A stretch of DNA of 32,870 nucleotides from Prolixibacteraceae bacterium (GTDB taxonomy: Bacteria; Bacteroidota; Bacteroidia; Bacteroidales; Prolixibacteraceae): NCBI GenBank assembly GCA_028282195.1, contig JANQII010000154.1, forward strand, positions 1 through 32,870, given 5' to 3'. Shown one piece after another: positions 1-6,593 of the stretch; position 1 is the first letter of the stretch; every line of letters starts with the position of its first letter. The notes under the pieces were generated by a model that saw only the letters and a list, made by a program, of their open reading frames with translations, was not told the DNA's origin and ran no database searches. The position numbers were made by a program, and so were the translations under genes.

Positions 1-10
1 TTTTTTAGAA

Positions 11-114
11 TTATTATAGCGTATTTTTTGGTTAGGCAAGGCGAATTTGACGCGAATAGCACCGCTATTTAAGGAAAATTCAACGCAGCATAACCGAAAT
101 AAGACGCATAATAA
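11..114. repeat. ~100-bp imperfect inverted repeat (long hairpin)
   Basis: The left arm (11-60) and right arm (64-114) are imperfect reverse complements around a 3-nt loop (ACC, 61-63). The ends TTATTAT/ATAATAA, the middle GGTTA/TAACC and the tip AATAGC/GCTATT pair directly, with small bulges between them. It lies just 3' of the minus-strand YdeI-like gene, so it may stop transcription, although no clean U-tract is visible. I read it as a dispersed hairpin repeat; that family assignment is inference. Confidence 0.7.
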
Positions 115-175
115 AATAAAAGGATAAATTCCTAACAGTTACTAAGATTGAAAATTTATTGTAAGCCGTTTTATT

Positions 176-751
176 CTATCTGAATTGTTTGGGTTTCAAA
201 TTTTTACTTGCGTTTTTTACAATTTCTAAAATTCTCTTTTGTCTTGTCTCTTTTCTTTTAGCAGAAACAACCCAGTGCAATAAACCCTTTTTGACAGAAT
301 TACTTAGACTATCAAAGTACTCCAAAGAGCCTTGGTGATTTGCAAATTCTTCTTTTAAATCTTCTGGTATTACACGTGCTTCAACTTCATCCAAAATTGT
401 CCAGGAACCATTTTCCTTTGCAATTTCAATGCTTTTGTAGCCTTCTTCTTTCATAAGTCCTTGTGCAATTAAGGTTTTCACTTTATCCTTATTTACCTTT
501 GACCAATTACTTTTTGCTTTTCGTTTGCTAAAATACTGCTTGTATTTCTCAGCATCTATTGCCCTTTTGACACTGTCAATCCAACCAAAACAAAGTGCCT
601 CATCAACTGATTCACTCCAACTTAGGTTATAGTTAGGAGATTTTTTTTTATAAAAAATGAGCCAAACTGCTTCTTTCTTATTATGGTTTAATTCGAGCCA
701 TTTTCTCCAATCATGTCTATTATCAGGACAATATTCTTCAATGTTTTTCAT
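176..751 (-). CDS. YdeI/OmdA-like (bacteriocin-protection family) protein
   Basis: A 191-residue soluble protein that looks like the YdeI/OmpD-associated (OmdA) family, small cytoplasmic proteins linked in some bacteria to resistance to antimicrobial peptides. The exact biochemistry of the family is not established. The recognisable core is the stretch around residues 44-62, with the signature EALCFGWIDS at 51-60, followed by a basic region and a C-terminal TRQKRILEIVKNAS segment typical of the family. There is no signal peptide or membrane segment. It is a solitary gene on the minus strand in an accessory block, followed by a long hairpin. The ATG at 751 is the only sensible start. Family call fairly secure, function not. 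Confidence 0.8.
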   Translation of the reverse strand: MKNIEEYCPDNRHDWRKWLELNHNKKEAVWLIFYKKKSPNYNLSWSESVDEALCFGWIDSVKRAIDAEKYKQYFSKRKAKSNWSKVNKDKVKTLIAQGLMKEEGYKSIEIAKENGSWTILDEVEARVIPEDLKEEFANHQGSLEYFDSLSNSVKKGLLHWVVSAKRKETRQKRILEIVKNASKNLKPKQFR

Positions 752-1068
752 GCTTTAGTTTGTATTTTTTAATGGCTTACGGTGAACTGTATGTAGCGTA
801 GCCGATTGCGGGCTACTTTCCTGTCAAGCCGAGATGAAGTTTATGCGGGTGATGAACCTACAATTACCCGCAAAAAGGGCTATGACATGTACAGATTGTA
901 AGCACTGGCTTTTTTCTACATTAATAATTTGTCTATTCAAGTTTGCTATAAAGTTTCAATTTGTCAGGCTCCGGCAAGACATACTCTTTTGCAATTTTTT
1001 GTCTGAGCGTTGGCTCGTGCGAATTGCAAATGTGTATGGCTTTTGCGTGGGCTGTATTTCGCAATCAC
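752..1068. other. Non-coding spacer with two hairpins
   Basis: No convincing gene lies between the YhcG-like and YdeI-like genes. The open frames on the plus strand here have no recognisable content. Two perfect short hairpins are visible: GTAGCC/GGCTAC at 798-803/811-816, and TGCGGGT/ACCCGCA at 844-850/866-872. This is the usual appearance of the spacers in the accessory block. Confidence 0.5.
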
Positions 1069-2157
1069 TTACTCATCTAATTCTCTTTTTTCGAATTCAG
1101 ACTCTAATTCTTCCACTGTAGGCAAATCGCCTTTCAAGTTGTCGGGCAATGCTTCAGTTAAAGTGAATTCGCTTACGCCCATAGGTTTAGAAATATCACG
1201 CAAAGCAAATTCAGTTTCTATCTTCTTTTTGTCTCGGCAAAGCAATATGCCAATGGTGGGGTTGTCGTCATCTGCTTTTACTAAACTGTCTACTGCCGAA
1301 AGGTAAAAGTTGAGCTTGCCCGCATATTCGGGTATAAATTTGGTATTTTTAAGTTCAATTACCACGTAGCATTTTAACTTGGTGTGGTAAAAAAGCAAAT
1401 CAATGTAATAATCCGATTCATCAATTTCAAGATGATATTGTCTGCCCACAAAGGCAAATCCCTTACCAAGTTCTAGTAAAAACTTAGAAATATGTTCTAT
1501 CAATTGGTGCTCTACATCTCTTTCGTTGTAAGGCTTTGCCATTGAAAGAAAATCGAAAGAATACGGGTCTTTTATGGTTTGCTGTGCCAGATCGGATTGT
1601 GGGGTAGGCAGTGTTTGTTTGAAATTAGTAATTGATTTTCCCTGTCTGTTGTATAAGTCTGATTTTAATTGCAATGCCAAAACATCTCTGCTCCACCCAT
1701 TTTCTATGGTTTGCTGAATATAGAATTGTGCTTCTTCTATGTTTTTGGCTTTAGTAAAAATCTGGATATTATGCCCCCAAGGAATTTGGTCAACAAGCTG
1801 TTGACTTAATTCCCCAAGGGTTCCAACTTGTTGTATTTCTGTTTTATTTAATTGGTCAACAGACTGTTGACTAATTGAATAAAACTGATAAAAACTGCTG
1901 CAATATTTAAGGTTTGTTTTTGATAAGCCTTGGATGTCAGGAAATTCAGCTTTTAAATCGCTAGAGAGCTGTTCTAATAACTTTGTTCCCCATTTGGCGT
2001 TTTTCTGCTTTTCGCAAATATCGCGTCCCAATTCATAATAAAACAAAATAAGTTCACGATTAGCTGCCAGTGCCGTTTTAACCTGCGCTGTACGAACTTT
2101 CGACTTTACTTCGTTTAGCCAGTTGATATAGTCTTTATTGAGTTTTATGTTGGTCAT
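1069..2157 (-). CDS. YhcG-type PDDEXK nuclease (DUF1016)
   Basis: A 362-residue protein of the YhcG/DUF1016 family. The N-terminal half (about 10-150) is the DUF1016_N helical domain, starting with the typical INWLNEVKSKVRTAQVKTAL segment and the ELGRDI motif. The C-terminal half (about 205-345) is a PDDEXK nuclease fold. The catalytic pattern is visible at about 240-275: DYYIDLLFYH supplies the acidic residue and VVIELKN the ExK half. Family members are predicted DNA nucleases often found in defence or mobile contexts; their targets are mostly unknown. It is alone on the minus strand in an accessory block of toxin-antitoxin modules. Length is normal, so it looks intact. Confidence 0.9.
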   Translation of the reverse strand: MTNIKLNKDYINWLNEVKSKVRTAQVKTALAANRELILFYYELGRDICEKQKNAKWGTKLLEQLSSDLKAEFPDIQGLSKTNLKYCSSFYQFYSISQQSVDQLNKTEIQQVGTLGELSQQLVDQIPWGHNIQIFTKAKNIEEAQFYIQQTIENGWSRDVLALQLKSDLYNRQGKSITNFKQTLPTPQSDLAQQTIKDPYSFDFLSMAKPYNERDVEHQLIEHISKFLLELGKGFAFVGRQYHLEIDESDYYIDLLFYHTKLKCYVVIELKNTKFIPEYAGKLNFYLSAVDSLVKADDDNPTIGILLCRDKKKIETEFALRDISKPMGVSEFTLTEALPDNLKGDLPTVEELESEFEKRELDE

Positions 2158-2254
2158 AATATTTTGTTTTAATCGTTAATTGTTTACAATGCGGACAGAA
2201 ACTTGCTACTCTATTCTCATCATAAATATCAGCATAATAATACCTTTGGTCCAT
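2135..2254 (-). CDS. Possible small CPHC-containing ORF or gene remnant
   Basis: A short frame overlaps the 5' end of the YhcG gene by 23 bp. From the internal ATG at 2254 it encodes 39 residues with a single CPHC knuckle (ASFCPHCKQL) and a lysine/tyrosine-rich tail. The frame stays open upstream to 2398, but that part is read through a hairpin-rich intergenic repeat (2291-2350) and is unlikely to be authentic protein. It may be a real small protein or the 3' end of a gene whose front was replaced by the repeat. I recognise no family. Confidence 0.25.
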   Translation of the reverse strand: MDQRYYYADIYDENRVASFCPHCKQLTIKTKYYDQHKTQ

Positions 2255-2290
2255 TGCATATAAAACATTTTTCAGACTGTCACTTATAAG

Positions 2291-2352
2291 TTGTCGTAGC
2301 GCTCCGAAGCCCCGGAGTCGGGGCAGCGTCAATGTCCGCCAGGACATGACGT
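2291..2352. repeat. Intergenic hairpin repeat, copy 1
   Basis: Related to the sequence at 3511-3573: both begin GTCGTAGC, continue with CTCC and CGGAGTC blocks separated by a few substitutions, and end in a hairpin followed by GACG. In this copy GCCCCG/CGGGGC (2309-2314/2319-2324) and ATGTCC/GGACAT (2332-2337/2342-2347) form perfect stems. The second is extended by CGTC/GACG around a bulged A. Confidence 0.7.
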
Positions 2353-2410
2353 TTAAGCGAGAGCCACGGCCTGCAAACCACCAAACCCCGCTATGCAATA
2401 CGGCACTGTA

Positions 2411-2902
2411 TTATATCGCGTTTTTATGTTCTTTTACTAAGTCATTTAACGAATAAACAGAATACTTCTTCTTTTCAGCATGTAGCAATCGGTTCATTTC
2501 GTTTTTTGCTTGAATTTCAATCCAAAGCATCGGATTATGATTAAACAACTGTCCAAATATTAATGCGAGGTCATAGTTTATTGTTCGTTCCCCATTTATT
2601 AATTTACTCAAGTTTGAAGGTTTTAAACCCAGGTATTCGGCAAACTGTTTTTGTTGAATTTTTAATGTTTTTAAAATAGTTCTTAAAAAGTCTCCAACTG
2701 ATTTAACCTCCGATTTATCCGAAACCAAATAATCTTCCATTTGATATTGGATTGTCAATAAATCAATTTTCCTTTTTTGATTCTCAGTTCGCTTTTGCGA
2801 TTTATTTTTTAAAATAGCCTGAAAATCATCAAATCCTTGTGTCCCAACATCCATCCTTTGGGTTAGCATGTTTTCTTGTGGTCCTTTAGTTTTCTTTTTC
2901 AT
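2411..2902 (-). CDS. XRE/HigA-type helix-turn-helix protein, probable antitoxin
   Basis: A 163-residue protein with a Cro/CI-type helix-turn-helix at about 85-130. The run QKQFAEYLGLKPSNLSKLIN contains the turn and recognition helix, and is followed by the HigA-like GERTINYDLALIFGQLF. The N-terminal ~60 residues are lysine-rich and probably flexible, as expected for a neutralising segment, though that is inference. It starts 2 bp after the stop of the upstream GNAT-like gene, so the two are co-transcribed and probably translationally coupled. Toxin-first order plus an XRE partner suggests a toxin-antitoxin pair in which this protein binds DNA and represses the operon. Confidence 0.75.
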   Translation of the reverse strand: MKKKTKGPQENMLTQRMDVGTQGFDDFQAILKNKSQKRTENQKRKIDLLTIQYQMEDYLVSDKSEVKSVGDFLRTILKTLKIQQKQFAEYLGLKPSNLSKLINGERTINYDLALIFGQLFNHNPMLWIEIQAKNEMNRLLHAEKKKYSVYSLNDLVKEHKNAI

Positions 2903-2904
2903 GA

Positions 2905-3399
2905 CTAATCTATTTTTGTTCTATTTAAATACTTTTCAATTAATTTCTCTCCGTTTTCCCAATCTACATACATTCGTTGACCAAGAGCCAGTTCTGCTCC
3001 ATATTTTTCTTTATACCATTTAATTAAATTGGTCTTCGAAACAAATGTCAGGAATCCCTTATAGTCTCCCTCTATTTTAAAGCTTTCTCTACAGCCAAAG
3101 GCAATTAAGCAGCCAGCTACATAATCATAGCGTTTGTTTTTTTGCCCAATGTTATGAGGAGCTAATTCTAAAGCATCCATTATTAGCATTTCGTACTCTA
3201 CTTTTAAACAAATTGCTCCTTCAACCTGGGTTGAAGAGTCTGGTGTTTTTAAAATATAAGATTGTGTGAACTCATCTTTTGATAGACTTCTCCAATTAAA
3301 ATTCCAACCATCTTTTTTTAGGGGAATGGTTCTTTTGTCCATTGGGACTATCTCAGCTTTAACTAACTCTCCATTTATTTTATCCAGGATATAGATCAT
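2905..3399 (-). CDS. GNAT-like acetyltransferase-fold protein, candidate toxin
   Basis: A 164-residue protein resembling GNAT-fold proteins of Bacteroidota. The middle contains a beta-strand with VEGAICLKVE, then LELAPHNIG, then YDYVAGCLIAFGCRESF at the usual acetyl-CoA-binding position. The C-terminus GAELALGQRMYVDWENGEKL resembles the closing strand and helix of these enzymes. The classical R/QxxGxG/A loop is not clear, so activity is uncertain. The gene precedes an XRE regulator by 2 bp. GNAT toxins are known to acetylate aminoacyl-tRNA in other modules; here the toxin role rests on context only. Confidence 0.6.
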   Translation of the reverse strand: MIYILDKINGELVKAEIVPMDKRTIPLKKDGWNFNWRSLSKDEFTQSYILKTPDSSTQVEGAICLKVEYEMLIMDALELAPHNIGQKNKRYDYVAGCLIAFGCRESFKIEGDYKGFLTFVSKTNLIKWYKEKYGAELALGQRMYVDWENGEKLIEKYLNRTKID

Positions 3400-3404
3400 G
3401 CATA

Positions 3405-3412
3405 CAAAGATA
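3405..3412 (-). promoter_or_regulatory. -7 box of the GNAT/XRE operon with overlapping dyad
   Basis: Read on the minus strand, 3412-3405 is TATCTTTG, an exact Bacteroidota -7 box. Its final G is separated by only 5 nt from the ATG at 3399, so the predicted transcript starts at or next to the start codon. GATA (3409-3412) and TATC (3422-3425) form a short dyad overlapping the box, a plausible autoregulatory operator. No good -33 TTTG is seen. Confidence 0.55.
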
Positions 3413-3510
3413 GCAAACAGTTATCAATTTTGTATAATTACATGGTGCTAAATAGCTCAAATTGATTATTTTTTGCGCTTGTTTCAAAATGCGGTATACG
3501 GTTTGTGCAT

Positions 3511-3573
3511 GTCGTCGTAGCACTCCAAAGCCTCGGAGTCAGGGCAGTGTTCCTGTCAGGCAGCTGCCTGACG
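3511..3573. repeat. Intergenic hairpin repeat, copy 2, with 18-bp perfect palindrome
   Basis: Homologous to 2291-2352 (shared GTCGTAGC, CTCC, CGGAGTC and terminal GACG). Its 3' part is a perfect 18-bp palindrome at 3555-3572, whose half-site is GTCAGGCAG. It sits in the spacer between the GNAT-like gene and the thioredoxin-like gene. Confidence 0.7.
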
Positions 3574-3617
3574 AATTGGCTTTGTTGATGCGAGAATCCG
3601 CAGTTAGCGCAAGTACT

Positions 3618-4055
3618 TTACTCCGATTTTAATTGTTTCAATACATTTTCAAGTAGAAACATTTTTCCTTTTAAGGTTCTAATTTTAGTTCCATCCCTTT
3701 CAGTCAGAATTAGAGAAGGCAAAGCGTTCGATAGATATTTATTTTTAAATTTTTCATAATCCTGATAGACTTTGCTGTCAATATCAAGTCCACCACCTGG
3801 AAGGTCAATCAAGAATACAATTAGATTTTGTTCAGCATATTTTTGAAATTCAGGATTTTCAATCACTATTTTATCCATTTCTTTACAAGGTGCACACCAT
3901 TCACTTCCCGTCAGAATTATTAAAATTCGTTTATTTTCCTTTTTAGCTAATTCCTTTGCTTCTTCCCAATCAGTAATCATTTCCACCTCTTGCGAAAATC
4001 CAATTTGGGTTAGAAATAGAAAAAAGGTTATACTTATCAATTTGTTCATTCTCAA
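3618..4055 (-). CDS. Exported thioredoxin-fold protein
   Basis: A 145-residue thioredoxin-like protein. Residues 1-21 form a signal peptide (hydrophobic ITFFLFLTQIGFS, cleavage likely before Q22), so it acts in the periplasm. The active site is a CAPC motif in SEWCAPCKEMDKIV at about 52-65, preceded by the strand RILIILTG. The cis-proline loop is seen in NALPSLILTERDG near 114-126. The overall pattern fits the thioredoxin_7/DUF255-like group that reduces or isomerises disulfides; the partner is unknown. It is a solitary minus-strand gene in the accessory block. A start at Met3 is equally possible. Confidence 0.85.
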   Translation of the reverse strand: MRMNKLISITFFLFLTQIGFSQEVEMITDWEEAKELAKKENKRILIILTGSEWCAPCKEMDKIVIENPEFQKYAEQNLIVFLIDLPGGGLDIDSKVYQDYEKFKNKYLSNALPSLILTERDGTKIRTLKGKMFLLENVLKQLKSE

Positions 4056-4156
4056 TATTTGCTGCTAAACGGTCATGTATATGAAACGTTTGGCATTTAA
4101 AAGTGATTTCGTATCAAACCGCTAATATGTGTACTCATTTTTAATTTTCTTCATCC

Positions 4157-4187
4157 CTACCCAATGCTTTTTACACATTGTGGGTAG
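4157..4187. repeat. Hairpin 3' of the HigBA module
   Basis: CTACCCAATG (4157-4166) pairs with CATTGTGGGTAG (4176-4187) with a 2-nt bulge and a T/A-rich loop. It lies immediately downstream of the minus-strand higA stop. On the minus strand no U-tract follows, so a terminator role is possible but not shown. Confidence 0.5.
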
Positions 4188-4192
4188 TAGTT

Positions 4193-4483
4193 TTACCCAA
4201 TTGTCAGGTTAACCTTTTTCCCAAATCCAATCTCAACCAGTCGATATAAAGTTGATAATTGAATATCGCTGTGTCCATTCTCAATCCGGGAGATAAAGCT
4301 TTTTTGAGTTCCAGTTTTTTGAGCAAGTTGCTCTTGGGTCATATGTGCCTCTTTTCTTGCCTCTCTCAGAATCTCGCCAATTGCAAAGGCTTTGGCTTTA
4401 ATCTCAAATTCTATTCTTTTTTCGGAGCCTATCTTTCCATATCTGCTATCAAGATACTCATCAAATGTTGTTATATCTTTCAT
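4193..4483 (-). CDS. higA: HigA-type XRE antitoxin
   Basis: A 96-residue antitoxin with a Cro/CI helix-turn-helix at about 38-90. The turn region reads TQEQLAQKTGTQKSFISRIE, followed by the family-typical NGHSDIQLSTLYRLVEIGF. The N-terminus up to about residue 33 probably wraps the toxin. Its start codon overlaps the toxin stop in an ATGA arrangement (4480-4483), which is direct evidence of translational coupling. It would neutralise the HigB-like toxin and repress the shared promoter. The family is well known; the repression is inferred. Confidence 0.88.
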   Translation of the reverse strand: MKDITTFDEYLDSRYGKIGSEKRIEFEIKAKAFAIGEILREARKEAHMTQEQLAQKTGTQKSFISRIENGHSDIQLSTLYRLVEIGFGKKVNLTIG

Positions 4484-4836
4484 TTTTTGTCCCCTTTCTT
4501 TTTATAATCAAAATACTCTTCCTTTATCCGCATCGCTTTTTCAATCTCTTTCTTGGGTGTTTTCTGCGTCTTCTTTTGAAACCCATTGAATAACACTACT
4601 AAATTTCCTTTATCGAAGCAGCAAAATATCCGATAGATATTACTCTCAAACTCAATCCGAATTGCAAATAATCCATCGTATCCAGTCATTTGTTCAAAGA
4701 ACTTTTTGGGTATCTGATCAGCAACAGTTACAAGGAATAAGACGTAATCAATCTTATCTTTTGTTTTCTCCTTTTGCTGATTGAAAAAATCCCAAAAATA
4801 TTCTCTGAAATAAATCAGTTCTCGTTTTTTATTCAC
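4480..4836 (-). CDS. higB: HigB-type (Gp49/RelE superfamily) toxin
   Basis: A 118-residue toxin of the phage-derived Gp49-like/HigB group, ribosome-dependent mRNA interferases with the RelE fold. Typical elements are the helix KTKDKIDYVLFLV (24-37), the strand DGLFAIRIEFESNIYRIFCC (54-73) and the closing strand LVVLFNGFQKKTQKTPKKEI (79-98). These match the family's LYELR...YRIFY...LHGFxKKTQKTP pattern. The frame starts with GTG at 4836, only 4 nt from a perfect -7 box, so the message may be leaderless. It overlaps higA by 4 nt. Toxin-first order is normal for higBA. Confidence 0.88.
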   Translation of the reverse strand: MNKKRELIYFREYFWDFFNQQKEKTKDKIDYVLFLVTVADQIPKKFFEQMTGYDGLFAIRIEFESNIYRIFCCFDKGNLVVLFNGFQKKTQKTPKKEIEKAMRIKEEYFDYKKKGDKK

Positions 4837-4840
4837 CAGA

Positions 4841-4871
4841 CAAAGTTAACGAATAATGGAACAGAATCAAA
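4841..4871 (-). promoter_or_regulatory. higBA promoter
   Basis: On the minus strand a -33 TTTG (4871-4868) is followed after exactly 19 nt by TAACTTTG (4848-4841), an exact TAnnTTTG -7 box. The direct repeat GTTAACGA, containing the palindrome GTTAAC, occurs at 4845-4852 on the -7 box and again at 4886-4893, 41 bp (about four helical turns) upstream. These are good candidate HigA operators. Confidence 0.65.
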
Positions 4872-4886
4872 ATCAAAGAAATCTTG

Positions 4887-5246
4887 TTAACGATTGAAGA
4901 GTCGGTATATAGTAATCATTCCTCCCTTTTGGTTTTTGTCATATTTACCAATTTGGTAATTAAAAACTAAGAAAAGAATTACAATAAAGGCTATAACAAT
5001 TGGATGAACGAATTTTATCTCAGAAAATTGGGAAATCACTCCGTTGGAGCATAAGATTAAACCAACAATCACGAAAAAATTCCGAAACAATAAACGGATT
5101 TTATCAATCTGCACATTTAGCTTTTTATCTTTCGACAACGTATTATATCCACTAATCACCCAGTCAAGTTTAAATCGATACACAAGCAACCCGAGAATTA
5201 TCATTGACAAACCAATTATTAATCCGGTTAAAATTTCTTCTTTCAT
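4887..5246 (-). CDS. Small DUF3784-like membrane protein
   Basis: A 119-residue integral membrane protein with three hydrophobic segments (about 6-25, 54-70 and 81-97). The loop WVISGYNTLSKDKKLNVQID (29-48) matches what I recall of the DUF3784 family, whose function is unknown. The last 15 residues are soluble and basic. It is a single gene on the minus strand, and its stop lies within the upstream GTTAACGA copy next to the higBA promoter. No partner gene is evident. Confidence 0.7.
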   Translation of the reverse strand: MKEEILTGLIIGLSMIILGLLVYRFKLDWVISGYNTLSKDKKLNVQIDKIRLLFRNFFVIVGLILCSNGVISQFSEIKFVHPIVIAFIVILFLVFNYQIGKYDKNQKGGMITIYRLFNR

Positions 5247-5391
5247 GATATCTTATTTTTAGTTTGCACTTTGGTTCTGAGCTATTACCCAAAACGTGTA
5301 AATACCACTGGCATTTATTTCTATTATATGTTTTTTCTTAATGTTCATTAATACAGCTATTTAGGATTGATAAAACGATCTATTGGACTTT

Positions 5392-5620
5392 TTATTTTTG
5401 CAAGAGATGATTTGAAGATAGATGTATCAACCTCCGACATTTTAGATTTCTGCTTTTGGGGCATTCGTTCGTTTTTGAGAAACACAAGTTAACAAAAGTT
5501 TCAAAAATTTCAGTTGTTTGGCTTAGTGTATTTTTAGAAAATGATTCCATAGTGGAAGCATATAGTTTCCACAAATCATCAACAAGAATGAAAATCAGAT
5601 GCAATAAATCAGGGAGTAGC
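5392..5620 (-). pseudogene. Probable degraded coding remnant
   Basis: Two overlapping minus-strand frames share this interval. One starts at 5604 and encodes 70 residues. A second, offset by one base, ends with SSLAKIKSPIDRFINPK and runs past 5392 to a stop near 5360. The switch of apparently protein-like sequence between frames suggests an old gene with a frameshift. The SPIDRF segment faintly recalls the QPIESF motif near the C-terminus of some Bacteroidota IS transposases, but this is too short to assign. The rest of 5247-5687 shows no gene. Confidence 0.25.
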
Positions 5621-5687
5621 GTTCCAAATAATCGGAATTATTCGCTGTCTTAATAACTTGGATAAAATCCGCATCACCCAAAGAGCT

Positions 5688-5723
5688 ATAAAAAAGCCCC
5701 GGGCAAGACAAATCCCGAAGCTT
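5688..5723 (-). terminator. Rho-independent terminator of the beta-barrel gene
   Basis: On the minus strand AAGCTTCGGG (5723-5714) pairs with CCCGGGGCTT (5703-5694), with two G-U pairs. The stem is followed by a run of T at 5693-5688. It lies 50 bp after the stop of the small outer-membrane protein gene and probably ends the whole locus. Confidence 0.85.
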
Positions 5724-5772
5724 AAGGCAAAATCCAGTTCCACCGTTTCTGAACAACCCTAAAGGGAATTTT

Positions 5773-6450
5773 TTAGCGTTTCCAAAGAGGATAAGAGAGG
5801 TTGAGCATGATCATACGATTCCTGAAATTCTGATCCTTAGTAACATTCCAAACGCTATTTTCATAATTTACCATGCCCTGTTCTTTAGTTCCTTGCATAT
5901 AACTAAGCGACCATTCCAAATCACCAACCTTAGAGCCAAAACCTACGGACCAACTAAACTCCGGTTTTTGACTAACATAATCATAACCCAGCAACCAGGC
6001 AGCTTCAAGACCAGTTTGGATAAAAAAGTCTTTTTTCAATTTATACTTTAACCTGGCCGGCAGTACGACATAATGCTGAGGGAAGCTCAACCATTTTCCT
6101 TCCAGGGAAGGATTGTATCCATATGGACTATATCCTTCATAACCAGAGATATAATAACTTACTCCCTGATAACCGTAACTATAGCCACCATAATTCTCCG
6201 TATAATTAATTTGGTACTTTTTGTTTTGCTTAAAACGATAACCAACACCCAAACTCCCGGAAAATTTTGTGCTAATAGGGAATTCGTAATATAAACCCGC
6301 TCCTGCTGCCAAACCGTTATTAATCGATCCCATTTTATCACCCGGTATAAACCAAGCCCCTTCGGTATAAACACCCAGCACTCCTTTTTCCTGGGCAAAC
6401 GAGAAAAAAACGCAAAAAAATAGCAGTACAATACAAGTAATTGTTTTCAT
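5773..6450 (-). CDS. Small outer-membrane beta-barrel protein
   Basis: A 225-residue secreted protein with a signal peptide (residues 1-19, TCIVLLFFCVFFSFAQ). Alternating aromatic/polar strands with many Gly and Tyr follow, for example GAGLYYEFPISTKFSGSLGV near 50-69. It ends in the strand NRMIMLNLSYPLWKR, consistent with an 8-10-stranded outer-membrane barrel. A tyrosine/glycine-rich loop (around 84-112) is striking. No specific family is recognised. It lies 143 bp downstream of the TonB-dependent receptor and has its own perfect -7 box, so it may be transcribed both with and separately from that gene. Confidence 0.7.
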   Translation of the reverse strand: MKTITCIVLLFFCVFFSFAQEKGVLGVYTEGAWFIPGDKMGSINNGLAAGAGLYYEFPISTKFSGSLGVGYRFKQNKKYQINYTENYGGYSYGYQGVSYYISGYEGYSPYGYNPSLEGKWLSFPQHYVVLPARLKYKLKKDFFIQTGLEAAWLLGYDYVSQKPEFSWSVGFGSKVGDLEWSLSYMQGTKEQGMVNYENSVWNVTKDQNFRNRMIMLNLSYPLWKR

Positions 6451-6517
6451 GACTTTGATTTTTTAATTAAATAAGATTCTAGTTGCTTCCCCGTCATTCC
6501 TTCCCTAAACACAGAGA

Positions 6518-6525
6518 CAAAAATA
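6518..6525 (-). promoter_or_regulatory. -7 box upstream of the beta-barrel gene
   Basis: Read on the minus strand, 6525-6518 is TATTTTTG, an exact TAnnTTTG match. It predicts a leader of about 60-65 nt before the ATG at 6450. No convincing -33 element was found. Confidence 0.45.
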
Positions 6526-6593
6526 TAATTACAGAACTTATAATTAATTTAATGAAGAATAAAGAATGTGAAGGAATATTAAATATTAGTTTG

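Noticed and set aside
798..872. Possible integron attC site
   Set aside because: Two neat hairpins are present, but the RYYYAAC and GTTRRRY core sites do not match at the expected places, here or in the other spacers.
834..1306. Overlapping plus-strand open frames upstream of and within the YhcG gene
   Set aside because: Most of the sequence is antisense to a well-recognised nuclease gene or is hairpin-containing spacer; composition is not protein-like and no start context is present.
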